Source: Phyllobacteriaceae bacterium
GTDB taxonomy: Bacteria; Pseudomonadota; Alphaproteobacteria; Rhizobiales; Devosiaceae
DNA length: 42,477 bases
NCBI GenBank assembly: GCA_012799265.1
Contig: JAAZLP010000238.1
Span: 1-42,477, forward strand
Direction: 5' to 3'
The position numbers were made by a program, and so were the translations under genes. Under the pieces are notes generated by a model, which was not told the DNA's origin, did no database searches, and was given only the letters and a program-made list of their open reading frames with translations. Position 1 is the stretch's first letter. Each line of letters starts with the position of its first letter. Below, in pieces: positions 32,558 to 40,940 of the stretch.

Positions 32558-32974
32558 TCAGGTCTGGTCGATCGGGACAAGCACGACCGATGTCAGCGGG
32601 AAATCCTGCGGCAGGGGAATCGGGCCCTGCGCCTGGAACCTGTAGTCCAACTTCAGTTCGACATGAGGGTAGGGGGTGCTGTTAGTGGCCATGGAAATGG
32701 CCAGCCGACGGGTATCAAGGCCGGTCGCGGCCACGCCATCGATAATGACCTGACGGGCACCAGCGGCATCATTGGGCGCAAAGAGCAAATGCCGCGCGCC
32801 CTGCTCAGCGAGCTGGGAAATGGTGGATTGGGCATAGATGCCGAGCCCGACCTGAAAGAGCGCAAAGAGACAGCCGATAAAGAGCGGTGCGACGAGGGCA
32901 AACTCAATGGCGGAACCGCCCTGTCGGCAGCGCCAGAGGCGGCGGGGCGAAATGGTGGGACGGTGCCGCATCAT
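32558..32974 (-). CDS. TadE-like pseudopilin
   Basis: A 138-residue protein with one N-terminal hydrophobic segment after a basic stretch (RRLWRCRQGGSAIEFALVAPLFIGCLFALFQVGLGI). The G..AIEFALVAPLF pattern, with Glu at position +5 of the processed form, is the TadE pseudopilin signature processed by the prepilin peptidase TadV/CpaA. Its ATG overlaps the stop of the preceding gene. It is the last of three linked Tad-type genes. Confidence 0.82.
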   Translation of the reverse strand: MMRHRPTISPRRLWRCRQGGSAIEFALVAPLFIGCLFALFQVGLGIYAQSTISQLAEQGARHLLFAPNDAAGARQVIIDGVAATGLDTRRLAISMATNSTPYPHVELKLDYRFQAQGPIPLPQDFPLTSVVLVPIDQT

Positions 32975-33408
32975 TTCACCTTTCCGACATAGATTTCGAA
33001 CTTGGCATCGAGGGCCAGTTCCATCTCGAATATCGCGGTCCTGTAGGGCAGGGTCACACTGACCGTGGCATAGCGATCAAGACCGGGCGCACAGGGTTTG
33101 ACGCAGCTCGGGCCCGAGGCGCAGCTACAGAAGGTACTGGCCTCAAGGGTGGCCGGGCTGGAGGGGCCGAGGCCATGGGCGATCACCTGCTTTGTCGTGG
33201 CGATGGCATTACCCTGGGTCTGCATGGCGTGCTGCATGCCGGTGTTAAGCGCGGATTGCAGCTTGAGCTTTTCCTGAAAGCCCATGCCGAGATCGAGCGT
33301 GCCTGAAATCAGCAGCAGGAGAAGCGGCACGAGCACAGCAAATTCCACCGCGGCGTTTGCGCCTGTGTGGCGAAGGAAACGGGCGAGGCCTTGCAACATT
33401 TTGGGCAT
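32971..33408 (-). CDS. TadE-like pseudopilin with a cysteine cluster
   Basis: A 145-residue TadE-type protein. RHTGANAAVEFAVLVPLLLLLISGTLDLGMGFQEK is the prepilin-like N-terminus with the conserved Glu. The rest is periplasmic and has four cysteines close together (FCSCASGPSCVKPCAPG), which may form disulphides. The start overlaps the stop of the TadG-like gene and its stop overlaps the next ATG, so the three genes are tightly coupled. Confidence 0.82.
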   Translation of the reverse strand: MPKMLQGLARFLRHTGANAAVEFAVLVPLLLLLISGTLDLGMGFQEKLKLQSALNTGMQHAMQTQGNAIATTKQVIAHGLGPSSPATLEASTFCSCASGPSCVKPCAPGLDRYATVSVTLPYRTAIFEMELALDAKFEIYVGKVK

Positions 33409-34673
33409 CAGACTGGCCCCTTTGCGAGGCGGACCGGGCCGAACTTGCCGCTGGCACCGCCCGAGGCCCCCGAGCAGTCATTGCTGATGGCGCCTGAGCC
33501 ACGTACGTCAATGACGCTCGCAATGATCTGCGTACAGCGCGGCATGGCCAGGTTGGGTCCGCTTTCGGTCTCAAGTTTCTGATCGGGAAAGTAGATGCCG
33601 CCCTCGACATTGCCGATCACGCCAATAAGGCGGACCGAGCCGCCCTTGATGGCAGGATTACCCATGATGGCCATGCCCTTTGTTGGGCCGGATACAGGGG
33701 CCTTCAAGTCCCACGTCACACTCTGGGCGATGTCGAGCACCTTGGACTGATCGACATAGATGGTAACGCCATTACCGGTGATCTTGCTGCCATTGGTGGC
33801 GCGAAAACCGGCGGAGAAATAGTAGATGCCCGGCATGAGAGTGACAGTGCCGTCGATCTCGACGGTCTTGCCATATTTGCCGGGCTGCAGGACGCCGCCA
33901 GCGGTCAGGCCGACGCCATAGCGGCCCTGTGCGATATGCTGGTCGGCCAGCAAATTGGTGTCAGGTATGGCCGCGCTGCCCCAATAGGGTGTGGTGGTGA
34001 AAGGGTCTTCCGAAACGCTCCGCTCATAGGCCGGGCAGTCGGTGAGCGTAACGCGCGCGCCGCCATTGGTGCCGATGGTGCCGGGCGTCTTGACGCAATT
34101 GGCGGTGAGCGTGGCCGTACCCTCCGCCCAGACCGCATCGGTGGACGCGGAATTGGTGCCGACGACGCAGTCCATCTTGGCCTGCACGCTGGCAGCAAAG
34201 ACGATGGAACGCGACTGGCCCTGTTTCAGCGCCAGCATGCAGGGCACGCCCTGGGGTTCTTCGTCCATGGTGGCATAGGAAATGGCGCCGATGCCGATCG
34301 AGGTAGCTTCGAGAAAGAGCGCGGAGAGAAAGAGGCGCGTATTGGCCTCGAGCACCGCGCGAGAGGAGTTGGGGCCGAGGGTGCCGTCGGGTGAGGGGAT
34401 CAGGATATCGATCTGGTCGGCCGTCCCCCCATAACCGGAGGCCTGAGCCTGGCGGATACCGGTGGCTTTCGCCTTGGCGAGATCCTGATCGACGCTATAG
34501 GCAACCAGGGCGCTATAGGCGGCGCTGTCAGCCGCAATCTGCAGCTTGTCGCGCTCGGTGTACCAATAGCCTACCTCAATGGCGAGCGCGGATACGCCCA
34601 GCAGGCAAGGCAGCAAAATGCCGAAGATAACCGCAACGCCGCCGCTGGCGTCGCTGAGCAATCGTCTTGCCAT
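33408..34673 (-). CDS. TadG-like Flp pilus assembly protein
   Basis: A 421-residue protein. The N-terminus (RRLLSDASGGVAVIFGILLPCLLGVSALAIEVGYWYTERDKLQIAADSAAYSALVAY) is the TadE/G-like domain with one membrane helix and the usual LQxAADSAA block. The long periplasmic part ends with repeated short strands (GTVTLMPGIYYFSAGFRATNGSKITGNGVTIYV) that look like a beta-helix or pectate-lyase-like fold. It lacks the Glu of pseudopilins in the first helix. No tadA, tadB or secretin gene is nearby, so the main pilus locus must be elsewhere. Confidence 0.82.
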   Translation of the reverse strand: MARRLLSDASGGVAVIFGILLPCLLGVSALAIEVGYWYTERDKLQIAADSAAYSALVAYSVDQDLAKAKATGIRQAQASGYGGTADQIDILIPSPDGTLGPNSSRAVLEANTRLFLSALFLEATSIGIGAISYATMDEEPQGVPCMLALKQGQSRSIVFAASVQAKMDCVVGTNSASTDAVWAEGTATLTANCVKTPGTIGTNGGARVTLTDCPAYERSVSEDPFTTTPYWGSAAIPDTNLLADQHIAQGRYGVGLTAGGVLQPGKYGKTVEIDGTVTLMPGIYYFSAGFRATNGSKITGNGVTIYVDQSKVLDIAQSVTWDLKAPVSGPTKGMAIMGNPAIKGGSVRLIGVIGNVEGGIYFPDQKLETESGPNLAMPRCTQIIASVIDVRGSGAISNDCSGASGGASGKFGPVRLAKGPV

Positions 34674-34771
34674 ATGTGTTAGTGCCCCGTGTTTCGTACA
34701 AATACGTATAGACGGGGTTTGTTAAATCTTGCTTGCACCCGGGCGCGGCGACGCCGGATTATCCTGAGCTG

Positions 34772-35569
34772 CTAGAGGTTTAGCAAATCTAAAACGATTT
34801 CAAGAAGTTGGGGGGTTGCGGCGGCCACGACATTGCCTCCAGCGGTGGGTTCGGAGCCGTCCCAGCAAGCGATTGCGCCCCCTGCTTCGCGGATAATGGG
34901 CACAAGGGCTGCGATGTCATAGGTGTTGAGCGAGGGCTCTATGACGAGATCGGCGTGGCCTGCGGCCAGCAGCGCATAGCCATAGCAGTCCACACCGAAG
35001 CGCTGGAGGCGCGTGGCGTCCTCGATGGCCTCCCATTTGGACCAGAGGTCGCCCTTGAAGAGATTGGGCGTGGTGGTGAAGACGCGAGCCTTGGCGAGCT
35101 CGGTCAGACCGCTGGTGCGATTGGCGAGGGTGATGTCGCCACGGCGATAGGTGGAGCGGCCGGGCACGGCCAGGAAGGTCTCGCCGATAAAAGGCTGGCT
35201 CATGAGGCCGGCAACGGCGACGCCATCCACGGCAAAGCCGATCAGCGTGCCCCAGACCGGGGCGCCGGAAATGAAGGCGCGGGTGCCATCCACCGGATCG
35301 ATGATCCAGCTATAGCGGCTTTCGCCCGTCGTGCCCCATTCCTCGCCAATGATGGCGTGATCGGGAAAGGCCTCGCCAATGACCGTACGGATGGCGGTTT
35401 CGGCGCCTTTGTCTGCCTCGGTGACCGGATCAAAGCCAGCGGCCAGCTTGTTGTCGATGGCCAGTGGCGTGCGGAAAAGAGGCAGGGTGCGCTCGGCCGC
35501 AGCCGCAGAGGCCGCCAGCAGCGTGGCTTCGATACGGGCAAAGTCGATATCGCTGGAGGCGAGGGACAT
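34772..35569 (-). CDS. hisN: Histidinol-phosphatase, inositol monophosphatase family
   Basis: Removes phosphate from histidinol phosphate in histidine synthesis; the protein is a Mg-dependent, inositol monophosphatase-like enzyme of 265 residues. The metal-site motifs are DPVTEADKGAE near 47, GEEWG near 75, IIDPVDGTRAFISGAPVWGT near 89 and YDIAALVPIIREAGG near 217. FISGAPVWGTLIG is typical of the HisN branch. The ATG at 35569 has GAGGAAG upstream; a TTG six codons earlier keeps the frame open but overlaps that site. Confidence 0.9.
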   Translation of the reverse strand: MSLASSDIDFARIEATLLAASAAAAERTLPLFRTPLAIDNKLAAGFDPVTEADKGAETAIRTVIGEAFPDHAIIGEEWGTTGESRYSWIIDPVDGTRAFISGAPVWGTLIGFAVDGVAVAGLMSQPFIGETFLAVPGRSTYRRGDITLANRTSGLTELAKARVFTTTPNLFKGDLWSKWEAIEDATRLQRFGVDCYGYALLAAGHADLVIEPSLNTYDIAALVPIIREAGGAIACWDGSEPTAGGNVVAAATPQLLEIVLDLLNL

Positions 35570-35729
35570 GAAACTGAACTTCCTCAAGAGGGCGGCCCTG
35601 GGCCGAAAGGAGCCTTATGGGGTTAGCGTGATGAGGGCATAAGTCAAGCCGAAGGCGCTGGCGCGCGGGGGCGTATGCCGCCTTTTTGCAACATGCAGGT
35701 GTTCCCTGACAGGCATAGGGATTAATGCG

Positions 35730-35857
35730 CTTGTCGAAGGTAACAAATCAGTTCATCCCGGAAAGGCATGGTGTGCGCCGTCTGCTCGCGCAGGTTCGGG
35801 CGAATACCGTTCCTCCCTTGACTGGGGCCGTCTTTGGGGGCGGCCCCATTTTATTTT
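35730..35857 (+). ncRNA. Candidate small RNA with a CCUCCC segment
   Basis: The plus-strand terminator at 35824-35857 has no plus-strand protein gene before it. Between the divergently placed hisN start and the terminator is a possible hairpin (TGCGC/GCGCA, 35774-35792), and then an unpaired-looking stretch with CCTCCC at 35812-35817. Such anti-Shine-Dalgarno runs between two hairpins are typical of trans-acting small RNAs of alphaproteobacteria such as the AbcR family. The 5' end is not determined, and no family match has been tested. The remaining bases 35570-35730 probably hold its promoter and that of hisN. Confidence 0.45.
35824..35857 (+). terminator. Rho-independent terminator with no upstream gene
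   Basis: GGGGCCG and CGGCCCC pair around a 10-base loop, followed on the plus strand by ATTTTATTTT. No T-run lies on the minus side, so it does not simply serve the convergent N-formylglutamate amidohydrolase gene. Confidence 0.8.
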
Positions 35858-35863
35858 CCGGGA

Positions 35864-36799
35864 TTATTCCGCGGCGCGCGCAGCGCCTGGGCCGGCCAGC
35901 GAGACCAGATCGATGCCGATCAGGGTCTGTATCAGCCGTTCAACCAGCACCTTGATCGCTTCAAAGCCTGAATTCTTCTCCAGCGTTGCCTCGTTCATAT
36001 AGAGGTGGCGGCTGATCTCGATCTGGAGCGCGTGGACGCCATGCTGGGGGCGACCATAGGTGCGGGTGCAGAAGCCGCCGGCATAGGGACGATTGCGCGC
36101 GACGCGGAGCCCGGCGGCGGTGAAGATGGTTTCCACCAGATCGACCAGGGGGGCCGCGCAGGTGGTGCCATAGCGGTCGCCCAGCACGACATCGGGACTG
36201 GCCTTTTCGCCGTGGCGGCCAATGCGCGGCATGGAATGGCAATCAATGAGCACGGCAAGGCCGAAATCGGCCACGGCCTCGCTCAGAAGCTTCTGCAGGG
36301 CCGCATGATAGGGGTGGTAAATGCCCTCGATGCGCATGCGCGCATCTTCCACCGTCAGGCGGTCGCGATAGATCGGCTTGTTCTCGGCGACGACACGCGC
36401 CAGCGTGCCCAGGCCCGCCGCGACGCGGGGCGAGGTGGTGTTGAACCGATCCGACAGCGGCTCGATGAACATGGTGGGGTCGAGTTCCCACGGCTCCCTG
36501 TTCACGTCGAGATAGGCGCGGGGGAAATGCGCTCGCAGGAGCGGGGCTCCCAGATGGGGCGCGCGGGCGAAGAGTTCGTCTACGTAAGCGTCCTCGGACT
36601 GGCGGATCGAAAGATGATCGAGCCGTGTCATGGCGAGGAAGCGCGGCGGATAGACCCGGCCCGAATGGGGCGAGTTGAACACAATGGGCGCCACCATGCG
36701 GCGGGGCCGGATGGTTTCGAATGCCGGTTGATCCCAATAGTCGGATCGCACGTCGTCGTCCCCCAGGGGCGGAGCATCCGCCATAAGTGATTTGCTCAA
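35864..36799 (-). CDS. N-formylglutamate amidohydrolase family protein
   Basis: A 311-residue metal-dependent amidohydrolase of the FGase family, which cleaves N-formylglutamate in one histidine degradation route. Family blocks are IVFNSPHSGRVYPPRF near 39, SEDAYVDELF, LRAHFPRAYLDVNREPWELD, LIDCHSMPRIG and HALQIEISRHLYMNE. No hut genes are linked, and this cpdR-linked version is common in Hyphomicrobiales, so the substrate is uncertain. The upstream region is shared with divergent cpdR (159 bases). Confidence 0.88.
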   Translation of the reverse strand: MSKSLMADAPPLGDDDVRSDYWDQPAFETIRPRRMVAPIVFNSPHSGRVYPPRFLAMTRLDHLSIRQSEDAYVDELFARAPHLGAPLLRAHFPRAYLDVNREPWELDPTMFIEPLSDRFNTTSPRVAAGLGTLARVVAENKPIYRDRLTVEDARMRIEGIYHPYHAALQKLLSEAVADFGLAVLIDCHSMPRIGRHGEKASPDVVLGDRYGTTCAAPLVDLVETIFTAAGLRVARNRPYAGGFCTRTYGRPQHGVHALQIEISRHLYMNEATLEKNSGFEAIKVLVERLIQTLIGIDLVSLAGPGAARAAE

Positions 36800-36958
36800 G
36801 AGAGTTTGGCTGCACTGGGGAGACTTGTCCAGATTGTCAGATTTGATCGGTGGACTATGGGAAAAGGCGCGTCTGCGGCGCCGCTAACGGTTGCGAAAGC
36901 GCACAGGTGGCATAAACATCGGCCAGAACGACTCAACTGCTACCGGTCAGGGATTTTG

Positions 36959-37318
36959 ATGAAGCGAATTCTGCTCGCCGAAGACGACAACGATATGCGC
37001 CAGTTCCTGACACGGGCGCTGAAGAATGCGGGCTATGAGGTGGTGTCGTTTGACAATGGCCTTTCTGCCTATGAACGGTTGCGCGAAGAGCCGTTTTCGC
37101 TGCTTCTGAGCGATATCGTGATGCCTGAAATGGACGGGATCGAGCTGGCGCGGCGCGCCACCGAACTCGATCCGGACCTCAAGGTCATGTTCATCACCGG
37201 CTTTGCCGCCGTGGCACTCAATCCGGACAGCGATGCGCCCAAGGATGCGTCGGTTCTGTCCAAGCCGTTCCATCTGCGCGATCTCGTCGGGGAAGTGGAG
37301 CGGCTGCTGGCGGCCTGA
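36959..37318 (+). CDS. cpdR: CpdR-like single-domain response regulator
   Basis: A 119-residue receiver domain with no output domain. Asp9, Asp10, the phosphoacceptor Asp52 (LLLSDIVMPEMDG) and the conserved lysine in VLSKPFHLRDL are present. The sequence (MKRILLAEDDNDMRQFLTRALKNAGYEVV) closely fits CpdR, which in its unphosphorylated state directs ClpXP to cell-cycle proteins and is controlled by the CckA-ChpT phosphorelay. The ATG at 36959 has AGGGA upstream; an earlier in-frame ATG at 36806 adds sequence unlike the family. Confidence 0.9.
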   Translation: MKRILLAEDDNDMRQFLTRALKNAGYEVVSFDNGLSAYERLREEPFSLLLSDIVMPEMDGIELARRATELDPDLKVMFITGFAAVALNPDSDAPKDASVLSKPFHLRDLVGEVERLLAA

Positions 37319-37504
37319 TGCCAGAGTAATCCACAGGGTTGGCTGCGCCCTTCAAAGCGCGGCAAACCCCATGATTTCCGGTCAATTTTGTCGCGGCGGG
37401 GCGATTTTGACCATGAGACGCCGATAAGGCTCTTGACCAAGGCCAAGAATATATGGTCTACCGCCGCCACCGGAGCAGCCAAGGCAGTTTCGGCCCGAGA
37501 GAGA

Positions 37505-37580
<76 letters not shown>

Positions 37581-37611
37581 TCTCTTTCTTTTTTCCCTGC
37601 CAGTGAGCAGC

Positions 37612-37686
37612 GGGTGCGTAGCTCAGCGGGAGAGCACTGCCTTCACACGGCAGGGGTCACAGGTTCAATCCCTGTCGCACCCACCA
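37612..37686 (+). tRNA. tRNA-Val (CAC)
   Basis: A complete 75-base cloverleaf with encoded CCA. Acceptor stem GGGTGCG/CGCACCC, anticodon stem CTGCC/GGCAG and anticodon CAC at 37664-37666. It probably shares a transcript with tRNA-Val (GAC), 31 bases upstream. Confidence 0.96.
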
Positions 37687-37783
37687 TTTGTCCCCGCATA
37701 ATCTTCGATAGATTTGACCTGAACGCGGTGCCGTTGGCGCTGTGAGGCCGTTTGGCAATTTTGTGATTCCCCAAACTCAGTGG

Positions 37784-37814
37784 CGCACCCGGCGCTTCGG
37801 CGTGGGCGATTTTT
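37784..37814 (+). terminator. Probable terminator of the tRNA-Val pair
   Basis: CCC-GG-CGC, a TTCG tetraloop, and GCG-T-GGG form an imperfect hairpin followed by ATTTTT on the plus strand, about 100 bases past the second tRNA. It lies just beyond the 3' end of the convergent methyltransferase gene. Confidence 0.5.
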
Positions 37815-37821
37815 CGCGCGC

Positions 37822-38541
37822 CTAGATTTTTGTGTCCGGCTTTTGCAGGAACGCGAAAATGTTGCCGGAAAGCGGGGCAGGGAGGAGGCGGTGGGTGGTG
37901 TCGAGGAGTGTGTGGAGGAGGGGACTGCCGAAGGTATAGGCGGGGGTGGTGCGGAAGATGAAGGAGCGGTTGGTCCAGCCCGGGAAGGCGCGGCGGAGGG
38001 CGCGGAGCGTGTTGAGGCGGTAGTGCTTGGGGAAGATGTCGATGTCTTTCCGATCCGGCTGGGCGCGGTGGAGGAGATGATCGCCGAGGCGGCCCTTGAA
38101 AAGGGTGGCGGCAATTGACGCGTAGTGGAGGCGATGCGGCGTGCGGGCGCAGAGCCAGCCGCCGGGTTTGATGATGCGCGTCATTTCGCGGCGGAAGGCG
38201 TCGACGTCGCTGATATGTTCGAGGACGAAGTCGCAGAGGACGACATCGGCTGAATTGTCGGCGACCGGGACCATGCCGTGCTCGATGAGGGCGGTGCGGT
38301 CGGCGGAGCGGTTGGTGAGGACGGCGGGGTCGATGTCGACGGCGATGACCTGTTTGAACCGGCCGCGGAGGTGGCGGATGGATTTTCGGGTGGCGCAGAT
38401 GTTGTCCTCAAACCAGCTAGCGCGGCCGGCGCCGAAATCGATGAGGGTGGCATCGCTGTCTGCAAGACTGCCGACGCGCAGGTAAAAGTCTATTGTTCCG
38501 TCACTGGGCGTAAATCCTCCGAACTGGATATTGTTCGTCAT
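37822..38541 (-). CDS. Class I SAM-dependent methyltransferase
   Basis: A 239-residue Rossmann-fold methyltransferase. Motif I is LIDFGAGRASWF near 35-46, the acidic residue at the end of strand 2 lies in VIAVDIDPAVL, and NSADVVLCDFVLEHISD plus IIKPGGWLCARTPHRLHY are motifs IV-VI of the Methyltransf_11 type. The C-terminal half has HYRLNTLRALRRAFPGW. The substrate is unknown; sugar or lipid methyltransferases share this layout. It stands alone. Confidence 0.88.
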   Translation of the reverse strand: MTNNIQFGGFTPSDGTIDFYLRVGSLADSDATLIDFGAGRASWFEDNICATRKSIRHLRGRFKQVIAVDIDPAVLTNRSADRTALIEHGMVPVADNSADVVLCDFVLEHISDVDAFRREMTRIIKPGGWLCARTPHRLHYASIAATLFKGRLGDHLLHRAQPDRKDIDIFPKHYRLNTLRALRRAFPGWTNRSFIFRTTPAYTFGSPLLHTLLDTTHRLLPAPLSGNIFAFLQKPDTKI

Positions 38542-38651
38542 CGGGTGGCTCGGCTCTTCGACTGCGCCAAATGGCAGTCCATTTGTCTTGTTTTTGTGGT
38601 CCTTCTTCTGTTGTTTTACAAGAATATTGCAAAAAAGGGCGAGGGTGCGGG

Positions 38652-38876
38652 ATGGGGCAGGACGGGAAGACTGGCCGGCTGGAGATGTCGGTCTGGTACA
38701 ATGAGGAGACCGGCCATATTCATCTGGCGGTGCCGGGAAGTGCGGATTTCATCACCACGGTCAATGGGGAGGCCGCGAGCAAGCGCGGGCATCCTCATCT
38801 CTATCGCAAGCTGGCGCGCGCCCTCAGGGAGCAGGGCAGGCCGGCGCCGGATGTGGGGGTGATCGAGGCCGACTAG
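38652..38876 (+). CDS. Small protein of unknown function
   Basis: A 74-residue protein starting MGQDGKTGRLEMSVWYNEETGHIHLAVPG and ending with a basic helix (HPHLYRKLARALREQGR). The first half alternates like beta strands. I do not recognise the family with confidence. The ATG at 38652 follows a GAGGG; the frame is open further up to 38571, and an ATG at 38685 is also possible. The charged HLYRKLARALREQG segment and codon pattern make it look real. Confidence 0.6.
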   Translation: MGQDGKTGRLEMSVWYNEETGHIHLAVPGSADFITTVNGEAASKRGHPHLYRKLARALREQGRPAPDVGVIEAD

Positions 38877-38921
38877 CGCGGCAATTATCTGGAGGCAGCG
38901 CCACAAAATTTGACAAAACTC

Positions 38922-38946
38922 GGAACCATGTTGCCTTTCGCGGGTT
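38922..38946 (+). promoter_or_regulatory. Possible EcfG-type general stress promoter
   Basis: GGAAC and GGTT are 16 bases apart, close to the alphaproteobacterial general-stress consensus GGAAC-N16/17-CGTT. It would start transcription about 10 bases before the ATG at 38964 or about 30 before the ATG at 38985. A TTGACA at 38910-38916 overlaps the region without a clear -10 partner. Confidence 0.3.
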
Positions 38947-38963
38947 ACACGTGACGCCTTTGT

Positions 38964-40937
38964 ATGCCCGAGAGAACCATTTCAATGGACGATGATGTAC
39001 GTTCGCCGGACTCCGAAGATAAACGGTTCCGGGTTTTGGTGGAGGCGATCACCGACTACGCAATCTTCCTGTTGGACCCGGAAGGCAGGGTGACGACATG
39101 GAATGCCGGGGCTGAGCGGATCACGGGCTATGGAGCAGCCGAGATCATTGGCGCCAATTTCTCCCGTTTTTATACCAATGAAGCCCGCTCCAGCGGAGCA
39201 CCTTGTCGGGCCCTGGAAGAGGCTGCGCGCTCGGGACGATTTGAGGCTGAGGACTGGCGTGTGCGCAAGGATGGCACGCCGTTCTGGACCCATGTGATCA
39301 TCGATGCGGTGCGTGACCCCGAAGGCAAACTGATCGGCTATGCCAAGGTAACGCGTGACCTCAGCGAGAAGAACCGGGCCGAGGCGGTGCTTGCCGACAC
39401 CGAGGAGCAGTTCCGGCGGCTGGTGCTCAATGTCGTCGACTACGCTATCTATATGCTCAGCCCCACCGGGCATGTGTCGAGCTGGAATATGGGGGCGGAG
39501 CGGATCAAGGGCTATTCCTCCGAGGAAATTGTCGGCCAGCATTTTTCGCGCTTTTATCCCCCCGAGGATCAGGCGCGCGGCGCGCCGCAGCACAATCTGC
39601 AGCTGGCGCTCGAGAACGGGCATTTCCAGGCCGAAGGCTGGCGCGTGCGCAAGGACGGGTCGCGCTTCTGGGCCAGTGTCGTCATTGACGCCATCCGCGA
39701 TGACCGGGGCGAATTACTCGGCTTTGCCAAGATCACCCGCGACGTGACAGAGCGGCTTGAACAGCAGCAGCGGCTTGATCGGGCGCGCGAGGAACTGTTT
39801 CAGGCCCAGAAGGTGGAGGCCATCGGCCAGCTTACCGGCGGGGTGGCACATGACTTTAACAATCTCCTCATGGTGGTCCTGAGCAGCCTTGACGCGCTGG
39901 GACGGCGCGCAGCGCTGGAAGACCGCGACCGCAGGCTCCTCGACAATGCCATACAGGCGGCGCAGCGCGGCTCGCAGCTCACCCAGCGCATGCTGGCCTT
40001 TGCCCGCAAGCAGGAGCTGGAGCAGATGCCGGTGGACCTGCCCGAGCTGGTGCGAGGGATGAGCGAATTGCTGTCGCGAACCCTGGGCCCGGAGATCATG
40101 ATCGAGACGCGCTTTCCGATCAGCCTGCCGCAGGTTTTGGCCGACCCAAATCAGATCGATTCCGCGCTGCTGAACCTCGCGGTCAATGCCCGCGATGCCA
40201 TGCCCCAGGGTGGGCCGCTGGTGATCTCGGCGCGGGAAGTCGATCAGGGGCCGGGCAACGCTCAAAATCTCAAGCCGGGTCGCTATGTGTGCCTCGCCGT
40301 CGAGGACCGGGGCGAAGGCATGGATGCGGAAACGGCGGCCAGGGCCACGGACCCGTTCTTTACCACCAAGGGGATCGGCAAGGGCACGGGGCTCGGCCTC
40401 TCCATGGTGCAGGGCATTGCCGAGCAGTCGGGCGGGCGGTTCATTCTCAAAAGCCGGAAGGGCGAAGGCACGACAGCTGAAATCTGGCTGCCGGTGGTCG
40501 ATGCCAAGGCACGGGCAGCGACGGAAACGGTGCAGCCGATTTTCCCCGAACCAATTCCAGCCGAAGAACGGCCGATGAAGGTGTTGGCCGTCGATGACGA
40601 CGCACTGGTGCTGCTCAATACGGCGATGATGCTCGAAGATCTCGGCCATGCCGTGCTGGAGGCCACGTCGGGCGACCAGGCGCTGCAACTGCTCGAGGCC
40701 CATCCCGATATCAATCTGGTCATCACTGATCAGGCGATGCCGCGGATGACAGGGCTGGAGCTGGCCGCCGAGATCGGCGAACGGCGACCGGGTCTGCCGG
40801 TGATCCTCGCCAGTGGCTATGCCGATATCGAAGAAGCACGTCTGTTGAAACTGCCGCGGCTGGCCAAGCCCTTTGGCCAGCACGATCTGCAGCGGGTGAT
40901 CGCGCGGGTCAGCGAGACCGAGGGCAGCGCTGCCTGA
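38964..40937 (+). CDS. Hybrid sensor histidine kinase with two PAS domains and a receiver
   Basis: A 657-residue soluble signalling protein. Two similar PAS domains (about 20-140 and 145-265; both contain W...GAERI.GY...EI.G..FSRFY and GWRVRKDGSRFW-like segments) are followed by the kinase core. The phosphoacceptor His lies in GGVAHDFNNLL near 296, the N box in NLAVNARDAM, and the G boxes in VEDRGEGMD and GKGTGLGLSMVQGI. A C-terminal receiver (about 538-650) has Asp in VITDQAMPRM near 589. No membrane segment is seen, so it senses internal signals. The ATG at 38985 is an alternative start; neither has a strong ribosome site. Confidence 0.92.
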   Translation: MPERTISMDDDVRSPDSEDKRFRVLVEAITDYAIFLLDPEGRVTTWNAGAERITGYGAAEIIGANFSRFYTNEARSSGAPCRALEEAARSGRFEAEDWRVRKDGTPFWTHVIIDAVRDPEGKLIGYAKVTRDLSEKNRAEAVLADTEEQFRRLVLNVVDYAIYMLSPTGHVSSWNMGAERIKGYSSEEIVGQHFSRFYPPEDQARGAPQHNLQLALENGHFQAEGWRVRKDGSRFWASVVIDAIRDDRGELLGFAKITRDVTERLEQQQRLDRAREELFQAQKVEAIGQLTGGVAHDFNNLLMVVLSSLDALGRRAALEDRDRRLLDNAIQAAQRGSQLTQRMLAFARKQELEQMPVDLPELVRGMSELLSRTLGPEIMIETRFPISLPQVLADPNQIDSALLNLAVNARDAMPQGGPLVISAREVDQGPGNAQNLKPGRYVCLAVEDRGEGMDAETAARATDPFFTTKGIGKGTGLGLSMVQGIAEQSGGRFILKSRKGEGTTAEIWLPVVDAKARAATETVQPIFPEPIPAEERPMKVLAVDDDALVLLNTAMMLEDLGHAVLEATSGDQALQLLEAHPDINLVITDQAMPRMTGLELAAEIGERRPGLPVILASGYADIEEARLLKLPRLAKPFGQHDLQRVIARVSETEGSAA

Positions 40938-40940
40938 GGC

